Source: Apostichopus californicus
Taxonomy: Eukaryota > Echinodermata > Holothuroidea > Aspidochirotida > Stichopodidae
Direction of reading: 5' to 3'
Assembly (NCBI GenBank): GCA_020650975.1
Contig: JAIPMN010186508.1
Coordinates: forward strand, 2,392 to 44,675
Length of the DNA: 42,284 nucleotides
Notes under the pieces: model-generated
Databases searched by the model: none
Seen by the model: only the letters and a program-made list of their open reading frames with translations
Told to the model about the DNA's origin: nothing
Made by a program: the position numbers and the translations under genes
Part shown: in pieces, positions 1-10,645 of the stretch
How the letters are laid out: every line of letters starts with the position of its first letter
Position numbering within the stretch: position 1 is the first letter of the stretch

Positions 1-560
1 TATATTGCTGAAATGATCAGAATATGTTCAAAACATGTTAGGATTTATTCCAAATATAATGGGGGGGGGGGGGGTCTGTTGAACTGTTATTTTCTTTCAC
101 GATTTTTTTGATGCAAACATCGATTTTTAGCAAAATTACGTCATTTTCAGATTGACATTTGAGCCCCACCCACTAAAAAAATTCACAGTAACCCCCCCCC
201 CTTTTTATTTGTTTTCTACGCAGACGCATGGTCTTAGCTACATTTCAATACCTAAATGAATGTTGTAGGATGTAAGATGGCTGAGTAAAATTTTTGTTAA
301 ATTCAATGATTATTTGGGTCCATATCGACCCAGGTTGCATCTGAGGGTCGATACTGTATGCGATAAAAAAATTAATTTGTTATTTGTCGGAGAACACTTA
401 TCTCATTTATCTGCAAATGTCCTTAATTACTCGGCAATTAACGCTTTTTGCAGTGTACATGCGGTAGGGGATAATTTTTGTAATTCCATGTCAAATAACT
501 AAGCAAAAAAAAGTTTGCCTGAATTTTACGCGAATTTCTAAATTCTTTTTTTACCCATTT
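1..560. other. Non-coding stretch with poly-G and poly-C tracts
   Basis: No coding region could be supported. The stretch holds a run of 14 G at 61-74 and a run of 10 C at 192-201, the first two of ten such tracts in the window. The short open frames here show no recognisable motif. Confidence 0.6.
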
Positions 561-564
561 CAAC

Positions 565-1215
565 AACGTCCATTTTGTTACGTTGAGAATTGAGGGCGCT
601 TCAAAAGTGACGTAGGCGAGCCACTTCGTAACCTCAAAACAATGGAGCTTTGCATACGAGTTGTAGTCTATTGACACTATGTTCGAACATCACGCTTAGT
701 TTATTTCGCCGGTTAAAATGCCTGAATGCCAAGCCTTTAATTGTGTAAAAGTGTTACCGAAGAGGGTAATCGTATCAGCAACGGAATTCGGGCCAACAGT
801 CGCGGACTGTGATTCTTTGCACAACTCCTCCTCTCGATGTATCAGTTCTTCCTCTGAATATTCTGGTTCGAAAAGATACGATTCCAATCCAAAGGCTTCC
901 ATTTTCTTTTTTCAAGCTCGACAGTAAATGATTTAATCAAATCAAAATGAAACCGTTCAAAAGATGCCAACATTTATATTTCCACTGATAGTTGTTACAA
1001 TAATAAATGTTACACACTTTTGAAGCATTTTTTTACAGATCAATGAAGACAAAAGACATTTTTGGATCGATATTTTATTCATTACTATTGTTGAAAGTAC
1101 AATTCGAATTAATTTAGGGATTGGTAACTATTTTTTCTTGAAATACGCCAAGTGGCTCGCCTTCGTCACGGTTCATCCGGGAACTGGCTCAATTCAAACA
1201 AAATGGCGCGACACA
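565..1215. repeat. Diverged inverted repeat flanking a THAP-like start
   Basis: The reverse complement of about 565-640 aligns in blocks with about 1130-1215. The best block is AAGTGGCTCGCCT followed by A/T and CGTCAC, with further shared blocks TCAATTC and ACAAAATGG in the same order. The spacer (about 500 bases) contains the THAP-like ATG at 718. A TGACGTAG motif (CRE-like) lies in the left arm at 608-615. This could be the ends of an old inverted-repeat element or a duplicated, divergent promoter; the arms are too diverged to decide. Confidence 0.45.
718..744 (+). CDS. Possible first exon of a THAP-domain protein
   Basis: The reading frame begins MPECQAFNC, which fits the opening of the THAP zinc finger (Met-Pro, then Cys-x4-Cys). 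The fit ends at residue 9, exactly where the sequence reads TGT followed by GTAAAAG, a plausible splice donor. The unspliced frame runs on for 69 codons without further THAP features, such as the downstream CxxH pair or the AVPTIF-like motif. THAP domains occur in host transcription factors and in P-element-type transposases. No second exon was identified downstream. Because the match is only nine residues, chance is a real alternative. Confidence 0.3.
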
Positions 1216-2190
1216 TGAACTACATTCAAATGGTTTTTTCATCTCATAGAAGGGATTTTTCTGCTTTTCTATTGCTTTTACTGGAAAAACCGTCTGTCAA
1301 AACGTAAGAATGGATGCAAAAAAAAGCTAGGCTTGATTTCTCCTTTAAGGTTGCTCAACTTGTCTTTAACTGAAAGATTTCATTTCATTTATTGTGGTGT
1401 TTGAACATCAGTGTTGTATGCAATTGAACTCTTTGCAGAGTGAAATGGGTTAACCTATGAGTTTCAATATTGTATACATGTGGGCATTTGGGAATTACAG
1501 TTGCGATAATATGCACCATTTTTAAAGATCGAAACACCATAATGCAAATGAAACGGTAGTTAGAGACTAGTTAATCATTTGGGCAATTTGAAATTCAACC
1601 TGCTTTCACTCATATCAGTTATTACTTTTAACCCATGTCTCAAAGGTAGCAGATTTCTAAAAGCCTTACAAAAAAAATTAAACCTGAAACTGTTTCCTCA
1701 CCTGTGACAGAACTGTAGGTCTGGGCAATTGGATCTGTCAGCAACTTCATACACATTGTCAGTTCCATACATTAACTGCATGTCAAGTTTTTGGGTGTTC
1801 AGCACTGAAGCTGGTGAGTGACCTGATTGGAACAGATCTCTGAATATGTTGACTGTCTTTTTGATACATCCCTAACCTTCAATGTGTCCGAACCCTCAAT
1901 GAGATGATTATTTTATTAAATTTGGCATACATGCTTTGAGGTTTTGATGACATAAAGTGATAACTATAGAGAAATCTCTCATTCATGAAAAATTGAAATT
2001 GCCGTATTAGTCACCACGAATGCATAGTTTTCTTTTTCATGGAAACTAATTTCTTTTGTCACATGAAATTGTATTTTATGTGCTAGTATCAATATTTTGC
2101 CTCATTTCATATTAAATTCGTATGAGTTCACATAGTATTGAAATTGCAATCGCAATATTCCAATCTGAAACAATATCGCTATTATATTTT
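1216..2190. other. No feature seen
   Basis: AT-rich sequence without a convincing open frame, repeat or RNA gene that I can see. Confidence 0.5.
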
Positions 2191-2193
2191 GGT

Positions 2194-2487
2194 TCATTCA
2201 GGTGTCACAAATGTGACAGACAGTAGGTGTTCTTGACTTCTGTGACGTTTCCCTGATTGTTTTACTGTTATAACCATGCCGGCTAGACATTTGGTAATCT
2301 TAGATGATCTTTCAACATTCTCTGACCTAGGCAAGGTTCTATGCTGACAACGGTAAAATACTTTCATTTTGTTAACCCAACCATCGGATGGTTTTGTGGC
2401 AGCCACTTGTAATGTTTCCTTGCTGGAGTTTTCGTAGGGTTTTAGCCACTTCTTCGCCCCTTCTTCATTGTCAACAGACAATCGCAT
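2194..2487 (-). pseudogene. N-terminal YRCQH domain of a MULE/ZSWIM-like protein
   Basis: This is a 97-codon minus-strand frame. It has the pattern found at the N-terminus of metazoan MULE-derived or ZSWIM-like proteins: a WL..ENSSKETLQV segment near residues 14-27, then FYRCQHRTLPR near 44-54, then KITKCLAGMVITVK near 63-76. The YRCQH and TKC cysteine/histidine residues belong to a zinc-binding, FAR1/FLYWCH-like DNA-binding module. No SWIM finger or DDE core follows nearby on this strand, so the piece is an isolated exon or fragment. The family match comes from remembered pattern, not a search. A SWIM-bearing C-terminal half of the same broad family lies at 19.6-20.7 kb on the other strand, so the two are separate copies. 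Confidence 0.55.
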
Positions 2488-2489
2488 TT

Positions 2490-4500
2490 GTGCCTTGGGT
2501 ACATTATCAAGTTAGTATAATAAAAAGTCAAAAAAAAATTCAACTAGTCTAAATCAATACAATAGTAGTTATCTTAAAATTAAAAGAACACATGTTACAT
2601 AGCACACATATACACATTTGCCTGATGTAGTGATGGGTTACAGGGATCTAAGGTGTTTAAGAATTTATTGACTTGGGACTTGCTTCAAATTGGTTTTATC
2701 CAGCATGCCCTACCATGGACATGATCTAATCCTGGCTGATTATATTCTCTGAATGATATGAGGTAATGTTGAATGAAGGAAAGCTGTATGAAAATCCTGC
2801 AGTCTCATTGGATGTTAGGTAATGTCTATCAATGTCTACGCAATGGTAGTGTACTTGTTCTGAACGTGTGATCGTTGATATAAAAGTTACAACAGATTAA
2901 ATTGGTGGATTTATATTTCTGGAAAAATGTGAATAATATTTCCAAAAAAAACTTAGTCAAGCTTTTCTTCACTGGGATGGACATTCAGCCATCTTGTATG
3001 TTCCTTAACAATGTCTGACAACAATTTGGAGAGTAAAGATCCCAGGAAAGTACTTTTTGAAGAATTCTAATTATAGGAAAGTTTGGGCCTATACAGACTA
3101 CCTTCTGGTATGTTGGGAGTGCGGTAAAGTTCTCTCCTAGCCTATGACCTAATCATTGTTTTATCGTTGTTATTATTAATACACACAGTGGATTATACTC
3201 TCCCTGGCACTTGAGAGAAATGGATTCCAATTTACTAAAATGGTAACAATCCATGTTAATTAATCCTTGCAGGAAACAGAATCCTCCAATATTTCATCGT
3301 ATGCCATACTGCAAGGTTTTCAGTAGTGACAAACCAAATGGAAATTAATTGTACATTTACCATATTGTATAGTGTGCAGTATGTCTTTTATATTTTCCCG
3401 TAACGGCAATGTGTACACAGTTATAATACATATAGGCCCAAAGCGCATGTGTGATGCAACCTGTAAGAAAATTTATGTTTGATTTTATCGATTTATGCCT
3501 TCACAGAAAACTTCGATGAGACATAGATAGTAGATCATACAATCATAACAAACTAGTGAGATTTGTACATTTATTTACGAAAAGCTTCGGGTAACTTTGA
3601 ACAGGTGTTTCTTCGTTGCAATGGATGGAAGTCGTTGGAACGGATGCAGCTATTTTGGTCACCTCGAAGTAAAGGTTTATATGGCGATGACGTAACTTTT
3701 CCGACCAATCATGAGCGACTATTTACACATAATTGCAAACCTGTTTGGGGAAAAATCGCGACCGGGCCGAGGGGAAACTGTTATCAAAAATTTCATAATA
3801 GAGAGACTTTCCAGGGTCACGGTGGCAACTTTAAGGAAGTGTACAGATACCGTTTTAGGCCAAAAAAAACCTGTAACCCACTAACAGGATGACTAATAGC
3901 GTGCCTTAAGCAGCTGACTGATTGACACTTACATTTACAACATATATACGTAACAAGATAAACCACAGACTCTTCTGTTGTTGTTGTACAATATGTGCAT
4001 GGTAGTGTTTGTCGTCACTAACTATGTGACAAAGTTCACATATTAACTTCACATTTGAGTCCTGAATAGCAATGATGTGCCTTATTTGTACACAGATGGG
4101 ATCGTTATGATTGCTTTTTGTAATGGCAATCATCATATGCTCTTTATATTCGGTCCTATAAATGATGCCCTACTTTGCCAAGTATACATCACTGTATATA
4201 GCAATTTGCAACTTGTCTGCCAACTGTTCAGCACATTAAAGGAAGCTAGTATGATGGGTTCTCCTGGTCACGTGGTTTCTCGGAAAGAGTGTTCTTTGCC
4301 ATTATGTTGTGACACAAAAGCATAGACCTCCTGTGTCTTTGAGATATTCTGAAAATTGCAGACAATGTGCGCTAATCTCTTTGAAAAGTTATGAAAAGCT
4401 TCAAAGCGCAAACCCATAAATGAATGAGTGGCCCCAGCCATAGCATAGCTGACGGATAGTGGGTAATGAAGTGATGCTTGGGCTTCAAGCGAATATCTGG
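2490..4500. other. Unassigned stretch with one anonymous open frame
   Basis: Mostly AT-rich and without recognisable genes. A 109-codon plus-strand frame at 3563-3892 matches no family I know and is low in confidence as coding. Two ORFs near 3.9-4.3 kb are also anonymous. Confidence 0.45.
3688..3710. promoter_or_regulatory. CRE-like and CCAAT-like motif pair
   Basis: TGACGTAA at 3688-3695 is followed 8 bases later by ACCAATC at 3704-3710. CRE and CCAAT boxes at this spacing are common in animal core promoters. No transcription unit starting here could be confirmed, and one such pair can occur by chance. Confidence 0.2.
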
Positions 4501-4507
4501 GAACAAC

Positions 4508-5283
4508 TCAATGTACAGAGAATGATGAACTTTCATTATATGGCTTAGATAGACCGTACCCCCCCCCCTTTGTGACTGCAGGAGACAATATTATGTCCAT
4601 GCAAGACAACAACTGGAGAAAGAATTCCCAGTACTCATCATCTTCTTGAACCATATCACCCAACGTTAAAGGTATGTGCCTCAGGAGACACCACATTTGT
4701 GATGCATTCTGTTTTGCTACTGCATCTGGATTTCGGAAAGTACTTGATGCAAATGTACAAGGTTTGTTCTTTGTATCTGTTAGCCCATAATTGTAACTGA
4801 AATGTGGATGTGATAACTCTACACTTACAGTATTAACATTATTTTTTGAAGCAACACTTTCATATGGATCAGCATCTCGCACTAGTTCGGTTCAGGGAGG
4901 GGAAATTTCTTTCTTGCCCATTTCATGGAGCTTCATTCGGAGTCTCTGCATGAAGTATATATTCCTGAAATCAACAGGAGGTTGATTTTGTCTAGGAAGC
5001 ATGGAACAGACAGTCACAGAGAACTGCTCAACATTGAACCAGTTACGGCTTTCAGGTACACTGAGACCTTGCATGAGATTTAATACAAAGCCAACTACAT
5101 TATGGCTTGTCTCCAGATTCATAAGGCTGTCGTGATGAGCTCCATGTTGCTGCTCACGGGGATTGTCTGTCAAACCACCGATTGTAAAATCACCAGAGAG
5201 AGAGAGAGGATTAGGGAGGTGGTTAAACAATGCATTTAAGAAATTTGAGAGAAAGCTATCTTGAGTTGAAAGAGTTCTGTTTC
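4508..5283 (-). pseudogene. Broken gene of an unnamed transposon-associated protein family
   Basis: Two minus-strand frames, 4892-5230 and 4508-4882, lie in the same reading frame, separated by one TGA at about 4892. Together they span at least 240 codons. The second holds ASQMWCLLRHIPLTLGD followed by DDEYWEFFLQLL. I recognise this as a conserved block of a large uncharacterised family spread in fish, cnidarian and other invertebrate genomes, usually as repetitive copies. The segment with FSYNYGLTDTKNKP just before it also fits. I recall no enzymatic function for the family, so none is given. Flanks beyond 5283 and below 4508 show no continuation. The family assignment is from memory and uncertain. 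Confidence 0.4.
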
Positions 5284-5289
5284 GGAGCT

Positions 5290-6130
5290 AAAATCAAATA
5301 TAGTTTCATCTTTATTATATCGATGCCTGCTTCTCTTTCTGAGAGAAAATATTTTGAAACGAGAACAGCAAAACTATTAACATATTCATAAAGTTTCGCA
5401 TCCTGTGCTAACATATAGTAGTTTAAAATGGACATATGGGTGATGGCTTGCTTCTGTTATCATCTCAGTTTGAAGATACGTATTGAAACATATATAAGAA
5501 CAGATGAAATAAATGTTGATAAAAAGTGATGTATGATAACGGATGGAAGGCAGTTGGCAAATCCCTTAGTAACAAAGCAAAGTTACTGTCACAACTCCTG
5601 GGATAACCACCTCAAGTACTTTATTGATTGCTTTACATGTTGAGTAAATTGGATGCTGAATATTTTGCCATAGTTTTGTGCATCCTTAATCATTGCCTAA
5701 TTATGTACTGTTCAAAATTATCGCAATGAAGCGTAAAGTAGAACCGCATAGCCGCGTGTCTCCGTCTTGAATTGAAAACAAGCAAAACCATAACTTGCTG
5801 ATGTTTAATTTTCCAATATTTACGCAAAAGTTTAGTTCAAAGAAAAACGAATCAGTGCATCCAGCAATTTCCACCTTCATTGAGATGACAAAGACTCATT
5901 ACTATACAAATGAAAATGTGTATTTTTGGTACCTTTATAGATCGCCAAAAGAGGAAGGGACGACACAAAATTGAAGCTGAAGAAAGAGAACGCGAAACTA
6001 CCAAAAGGCGATCATATAGAGACATGCAATATAGAGAAACCAATAATTTTTTTACCACGTTGCTATGAATCGAAAACGTTCAGAGAATCCTGAACGTAAG
6101 AACGACGTATACTACAACCCTAATTAGGAC
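5290..6130. other. No feature seen
   Basis: A 68-codon minus-strand frame at 5852-6058 has no recognisable motif. Nothing else can be supported. Confidence 0.45.
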
Positions 6131-6135
6131 CATCT

Positions 6136-6403
6136 CCCACTTGGGACGTCAAAATACCCACTTGGGACGAAATGGTCCCGAACGTAACTTTTTTTCGTCA
6201 GTCTCACCCCCCGGGACCCCCTTGGGAGGTAAAAAGGTTTTGCCACCCCCCAATTTTTTGTTATTCTTACAGATGCGCCTGGCCGCGTAGAGTGACCCAA
6301 AGTGAAACAAAATTTACAAAAAATTTACCGGAAGTGACAACAAAATTATGTTATGTAATAGGTGCCTACGTCCCAAGTGTACACTTTCACGTCCCTAGTG
6401 TCC
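6136..6403. mobile_element. Foldback / MITE-like element with paired terminal repeats
   Basis: CACTTGGGACGT at 6138-6149 and a second CACTTGGGACG about 22 bases later are mirrored on the right by ACGTCCCAAGTG at 6368-6379 and ACGTCCCTAGT about 21 bases later. Each end thus carries two direct copies of a short motif, and the ends are inverted to each other. The interior codes for nothing recognisable. The structure fits a small non-autonomous foldback element; no target duplication could be defined. Confidence 0.5.
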
Positions 6404-7370
6404 ATTTTTTAGGGTCGATCTCGGAAAGTTGGGGGTCGGGAAGTCAAATATTTGCTCAAAGGGTCGAACTGTTGTCACGGTACACCCATCAACACTTCCG
6501 GTCAGTTTAGGTCACATGAATTTTTATCACAGCCAAGAAATGCAAAAGACTTGTTATACTACCTCACTGTTTCATTTTTGAAAATGACTACCCCTAGGGT
6601 TAAGGTCGAAAAATCGTAAACTTTCACCTATGACCTCCAAATTTCTTGTTAAGGTTAAGGGTCAATAGGGCAGTAACATATGCAAAGGACAAGTATATGG
6701 CACTTCCGGTTCATGTGTTATAGGGGGTCAACAGAGGTCAAAAATGTCCTTCCTTCCAAAAAAGGTCAAAAATCGTGAGAGTGACAGATTTTTAAAAACT
6801 TGCAACGATGACAGGTGAGGTCATAAGGAACGGTGACCTGAAAAATTTCGGCCATGAGGTCACCGGGTCAAAGGTAAAAAATTTAGTTCCGAATTTTTTT
6901 TATCGGATATTATAAGTCGGACCACCAAAAATGGTAAAAAAACAATTTTGGGACCTGGGGTCATTCCAATCTAAGATGGCTGCCACTCAAAGTATACCCC
7001 AACCCCTAGGGTTAGCTTGGGGTTAGCTTGGGGTAAGCATATTCGACTCCTGCGTGTACATGATATGGTTTTTCGAGACAAAAATTGGTGTCGTGATCAG
7101 TGTTTCCGCTATGACGCGATTTTGACGCAATGGTTTGCCGATTTGACGCACTGGCGTTCAGAGAGAGAGAAAAAAAAAAGAGGGTTTAATTTTCTCCTGA
7201 ATTTTATCCAGTGTCAATAGTAAAAAAAAACTTTCAAAAGGCATGGTGTTCAGAACTTGAACTTGAAGTTAAGAAATTATTACTGTAAATTGTTTTCAAT
7301 TTATCGTCAGAATTGTTAAATTAGCGATCGTTAACTTTACCGTAGCTATGTTTTTCTATACAGTCACGCA
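6404..7370. other. GGTCA-rich low-complexity sequence
   Basis: The stretch is littered with GGTCAAAA-type words and has a small tandem of GGGTTAGCTTG units near 7009-7037. The 112-codon frame overlapping 6172-6510 follows the foldback repeat and is not taken as a gene. Confidence 0.4.
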
Positions 7371-7400
7371 GATTTAGCTCCAAGGTTGTAAAGCTAAATC
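7371..7400. repeat. Perfect 9-bp stem hairpin
   Basis: GATTTAGCT (7371-7379) and AGCTAAATC (7392-7400) form a perfect inverted repeat with a 12-base loop. No T-tract or gene end gives it a role, and it may be chance. Confidence 0.35.
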
Positions 7401-7855
7401 ATATAACGTAACGTGCACTGATGCATTGCCTACACCACGATGGTTCGCACTATTAGCGTACTAAATATAATATCTGTATAGCTTTCCTTACATTACATTG
7501 CCACAGGGTCAGAAATAAGCGGGACGACGAGCGAGTCGCCCTAGCAAGTGCTAAAAAAGCCCTCCGAAAACACAATTGCGAGGGCGAAAAAGAGAAATAT
7601 AAGAAAATCGCCCTCGTAATATCAGGTGTCTGTGTAAATTTAATTGTGACATGTTTTTGCTTTAGCTAGGGTTTTTCAGTAGCAGCGCGAATCGCAAGAA
7701 CAGTTCTCAAAATCCCGCATCAAATTTGAAGCAGTGCGGGAGGGTCGCACCCAATCACCGGGAACTTCTCGTACAGTCACTGGCAAATTACGGCTTCCAC
7801 TAAGCAATTTCAGTACCAGCGACAATAACCTAAAATCCCCACAAATCCCCGATCA

Positions 7856-8350
7856 CATGGTAGTCTAACTTCTCACTAAGTCAACATGGAACTCTAACCT
7901 AGCCATATCTTTATTCGCTCAAGTTGTGTCGCAATTAAAAAGTAAAAAATATTCCAAAAAAACTGCAATCTTCGACAACATGTTAGCCTAACAACCACAC
8001 TAAGTCAATGGGAAATGTAGCCTAACCATCGGTTTGCCCCAAAAAAAATACCAATACTTTGCGTAGCTTTGTTTACATACTTTCCTTGCTGCTGTTGTCG
8101 CGCGCATGGTAGCCGAACACCACACGTAGTCAACGAGGAAATCTAGTCTAAGCATCTCTTTATTCGCTGAAATTGTGACGCAGTTAACTAGAACTAAAAT
8201 ATCCATGAAATACTGCAAACTTCGACCACATGTTAGCCTAACAACCACACTAAGTCAATGGGAAATGTAGCCTAACCATCGGTTTGCAAAAACAAACAAA
8301 AATCCGTAGCTTTGTTAACAACTTTCAATTTGCTGGAAATCGGCACTTGT
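7856..8350. repeat. 124-bp tandem repeat with 250-bp higher-order period
   Basis: Four copies begin with CATGKTAGYC at 7856, 7979, 8105 and 8229, spaced 123, 126 and 124 bases. Copies 2 and 4 are almost identical over more than 60 bases (from TTAGCCTAACAACC through ACCATCGGTTTGC). Copies 1 and 3 resemble each other (TCTTTATTCGCT). The array is therefore ABAB: an older 124-bp doubling followed by duplication of the 250-bp dimer. No protein is encoded; the 82-codon minus frame at 8000-8248 is a by-product of the repeat. Confidence 0.8.
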
Positions 8351-9030
8351 TTGGAAGGTATGTGCTATGTCTTAAAGAGGGAATGTTGTATTTAACGTAC
8401 ACCGTTGCTGTGGCGATGGATTGAAGGTTTTAACTTCGATTACTTTTCAGCGGTATAATGGTTTCGTATTTGGGGGTGAGTGATTTTATCCACACACGAA
8501 AAAATACATGATTAAAGGAAAGGGCACCTTCAGTAGAAGTAAACCTGTGTTTTCTATTTCAGTTGATGGGTTTTTGGTTTTTCGTCATATATTCGGTGGA
8601 TGGACGTTATTTGCTAAACGATCGCAAATTTTGGCAATTAAACTTTCAATGAATTTGCTATACGGTCGCAGCTAACTAGGAAGAGGGTAATTGTGCTTAC
8701 TTGATCCTGATGAATGCTTACAAACTTTTCGTTAAACAGCATATTGAACTTTGGAAAAGCGCCCCCTTAAGCCTTAAAAAAGCCCTCGTAAATACATTAA
8801 TGGGGGGGGGGTTAACTTTTCATTTTCCAAAATAGCCCCCCAAAGCCAAATCTTAATTCCCTACCCTGCATCGCAAAGTGGACCTATTTGAGCCAAATTT
8901 AGCTTGTAAAAATAAAGCGTAATGTGCAACGAACTAATTTATTATTATTTAGCAATCATCGTTTAAATAAAGCTCATGGTTCCATGCTTCAATTTAAAAA
9001 GCAGACATTGGATTGGCCGATGTTTAGTAC
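8351..9030. other. Unassigned sequence with a G10 tract
   Basis: It contains a run of 10 G at 8802-8811 and the phrase AAAAAAGCCCTCGTAA, which resembles AAAAAAGCCCTCCG near 7553. This suggests two relics of the same dispersed repeat. No coding region is seen. Confidence 0.4.
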
Positions 9031-9722
9031 ACTGGGGCGTAGCCAGTATGTAGCACTGTAGGCCTGGGCCTACACTTTTTTGGGCCAAGTTATCTTTTTT
9101 TTTTAAAAACACCCATAATTCAAATCCATAAGCTTGCTGGACGAGTTTGAGAGTCTACACAGGAAAACCTATTGAAATGAACCTAGCAAGAATATGGCTA
9201 AATTAGGTGACCTATTCTTCTGTCATCTAGGCTGTCATTTTTATCGCGTGCCCTTTCAATCAACACTCTACCCGCTGAAAAAGACTAGGATCCGATCTTG
9301 TCAGTTTATTAACATCTAGTTAAGAACCTGTTTACGCAGACAATATTTCAGTTGAGAAACATTCCACAGTCAAATAAGCCTATCGTTGATTAACAGACTT
9401 TATAGAGCTGCAGCACTTTGTTGCCTGTTGTTACTGGCTTACTCTGTACATGTACCTTGCTTATTTTAAATACATTATGTACTATTGAATTACGTTCTAT
9501 TTTAACTCGTTTGTTTGTTGGGTTTAAAAGTGATATTGAATGAGGTGTCTGAAGTTACCAAGAGGCCAGAGAACCAGAATGAACACTCGGGAAGGGCCGT
9601 TTCCGGCCATGTGGGGGTTTGTAAAACCAAAAATTTTCTTCTACGCTCCGCGCCAACCGATGGTGGCGCTCCGCTCAGATAGTCGTGCCTACAACTTTGA
9701 AAATCCTGACTACGCCCCTGGT
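9031..9722. mobile_element. Non-autonomous DNA transposon with GGGGCGTAGCCAG ends
   Basis: The left end reads CTGGGGCGTAGCCAG (9032-9046). The right end reads CTGACTACGCCCCTG, the near-exact inverted partner (about 9706-9720). GTAC occurs directly outside both ends (offset by one base on the left), a possible short target duplication. The interior of about 690 bases has no transposase; the 68-codon plus frame at 9540-9746 runs through the right end and is not considered real. Similar termini are seen at 29.7 kb. I associate such ends with hAT-like or other cut-and-paste elements, but the target duplication does not settle the superfamily. Confidence 0.45.
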
Positions 9723-9920
9723 ACTAATACTGTCGACAAAATGTAACATCGTGAAGAGTCACGAAACATTGAAGGATTGTGTTTTTGGTTGAAGAAAATA
9801 ATTTGCCCAGAACTTTACCCCCTCCACTTAGACCCCTCCCCCAGGACGATGGTGAGTAAATTTTTCGAGGGAGTTGGTCAGAACATAAACACAGATCGCA
9901 ACCAATAAATCACAATAAAA

Positions 9921-10223
9921 TCAATGTTCGTCAATCAGTGCCATTATTACAGCATGTGCACTATGTAATTTATCTTTCATGGAATGTCTGATACTTTGAG
10001 GAATAACACAACGTTGTCCTTTGAAGAGAATGTTGTCCTGGACTGACAACTCGTCCTTCACACTGAAATAAGGATGAGTCATTGGTTGCAGTTGATGTTT
10101 GTGGTTACGCCAACCGTGAATAATGTAGTCCTGGAATGTTTGTAAGGCACTGTCCTGTTCTGTTGCTTGCTTTATTTCTTTCCATGTAGCATCACAAACT
10201 GGCAGCGATTCGATCATGTTCAT
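9921..10223 (-). pseudogene. pol: Gypsy integrase N-terminal part, truncated
   Basis: The 100-codon frame covers the linker after RNase H (ATEQDSALQTFQDYIIHGW, LSVQDNILFKGQRCVIPQS) and reaches the start of the HHCC zinc-binding region (KLHSAHAVI). It then stops at 9921. No DDE core follows on the minus strand towards 9.7 kb, so the element is cut at its 3' end, close to the edge of the short transposon at 9031-9722. Confidence 0.8.
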
Positions 10224-10239
10224 TCTCTCTGTTTTCTCC

Positions 10240-10640
10240 TCAGTGGTGGATCTGTCTCTTGTGTTTGTTTAGGAATGCTCTCGATAGGGTGTCTGCGAGA
10301 AACATTTCATTGCCAGGTTTATATCTTATTTCAACGTCATACTGTACACGCCTTAACAATAGACACTGTAAGCGTTTTGGCGCACTTGACAGTGGTTTCT
10401 TCGAGATTGAAACTAAGGGTTTATGGTCGGCCCATAAAACAACGCTGTGACCATAAACATAAGGATGGTTACGTTCGAGTCCAAAACCTTGTGCTAAAAG
10501 TTCCTTCAAAATCTGCGAATAACGTGTTTCTGCAGATGTCAAAGCATGGCATGCATACGTGATCCGTCTTGTAGTAGCACAAACCCTAGTACCCTTTCCG
10601 AGGCATCGCCTTCACCCTCTGTCATAGCTTTTGGGTCAAA
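10240..10640 (-). pseudogene. pol: Gypsy RNase H
   Basis: The upstream part (to about 10640) shows LKYFDPKAM and GDASE, the first catalytic aspartate region. The 10240-10542 frame gives SAETRYSQILKELLA (catalytic Glu), WADHKPL (Asp) and LADTLSRAF. The core residues are present, but the two parts are separated by a stop and a shift. It directly follows the RT connection domain, as in all Ty3/gypsy pol genes. Confidence 0.85.
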
Positions 10641-10645
10641 ATACT

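Noticed and set aside
6172-6510. 112-codon plus-strand frame
   Set aside because: It starts inside the foldback element and carries its repeat words (VPSVHF twice) with no protein family match.
6580-6900. Many AGGTCA half-sites as a nuclear-receptor response region
   Set aside because: The words sit in low-complexity GGTCAAAA repeats and show no ordered spacing.
7856-8350. CRISPR-like array
   Set aside because: Units are contiguous tandem repeats without unique spacers, in eukaryotic DNA.
10167-10562. 131-codon plus-strand frame
   Set aside because: It is antisense to the gypsy RNase H and integrase parts, which are recognisable on the minus strand.
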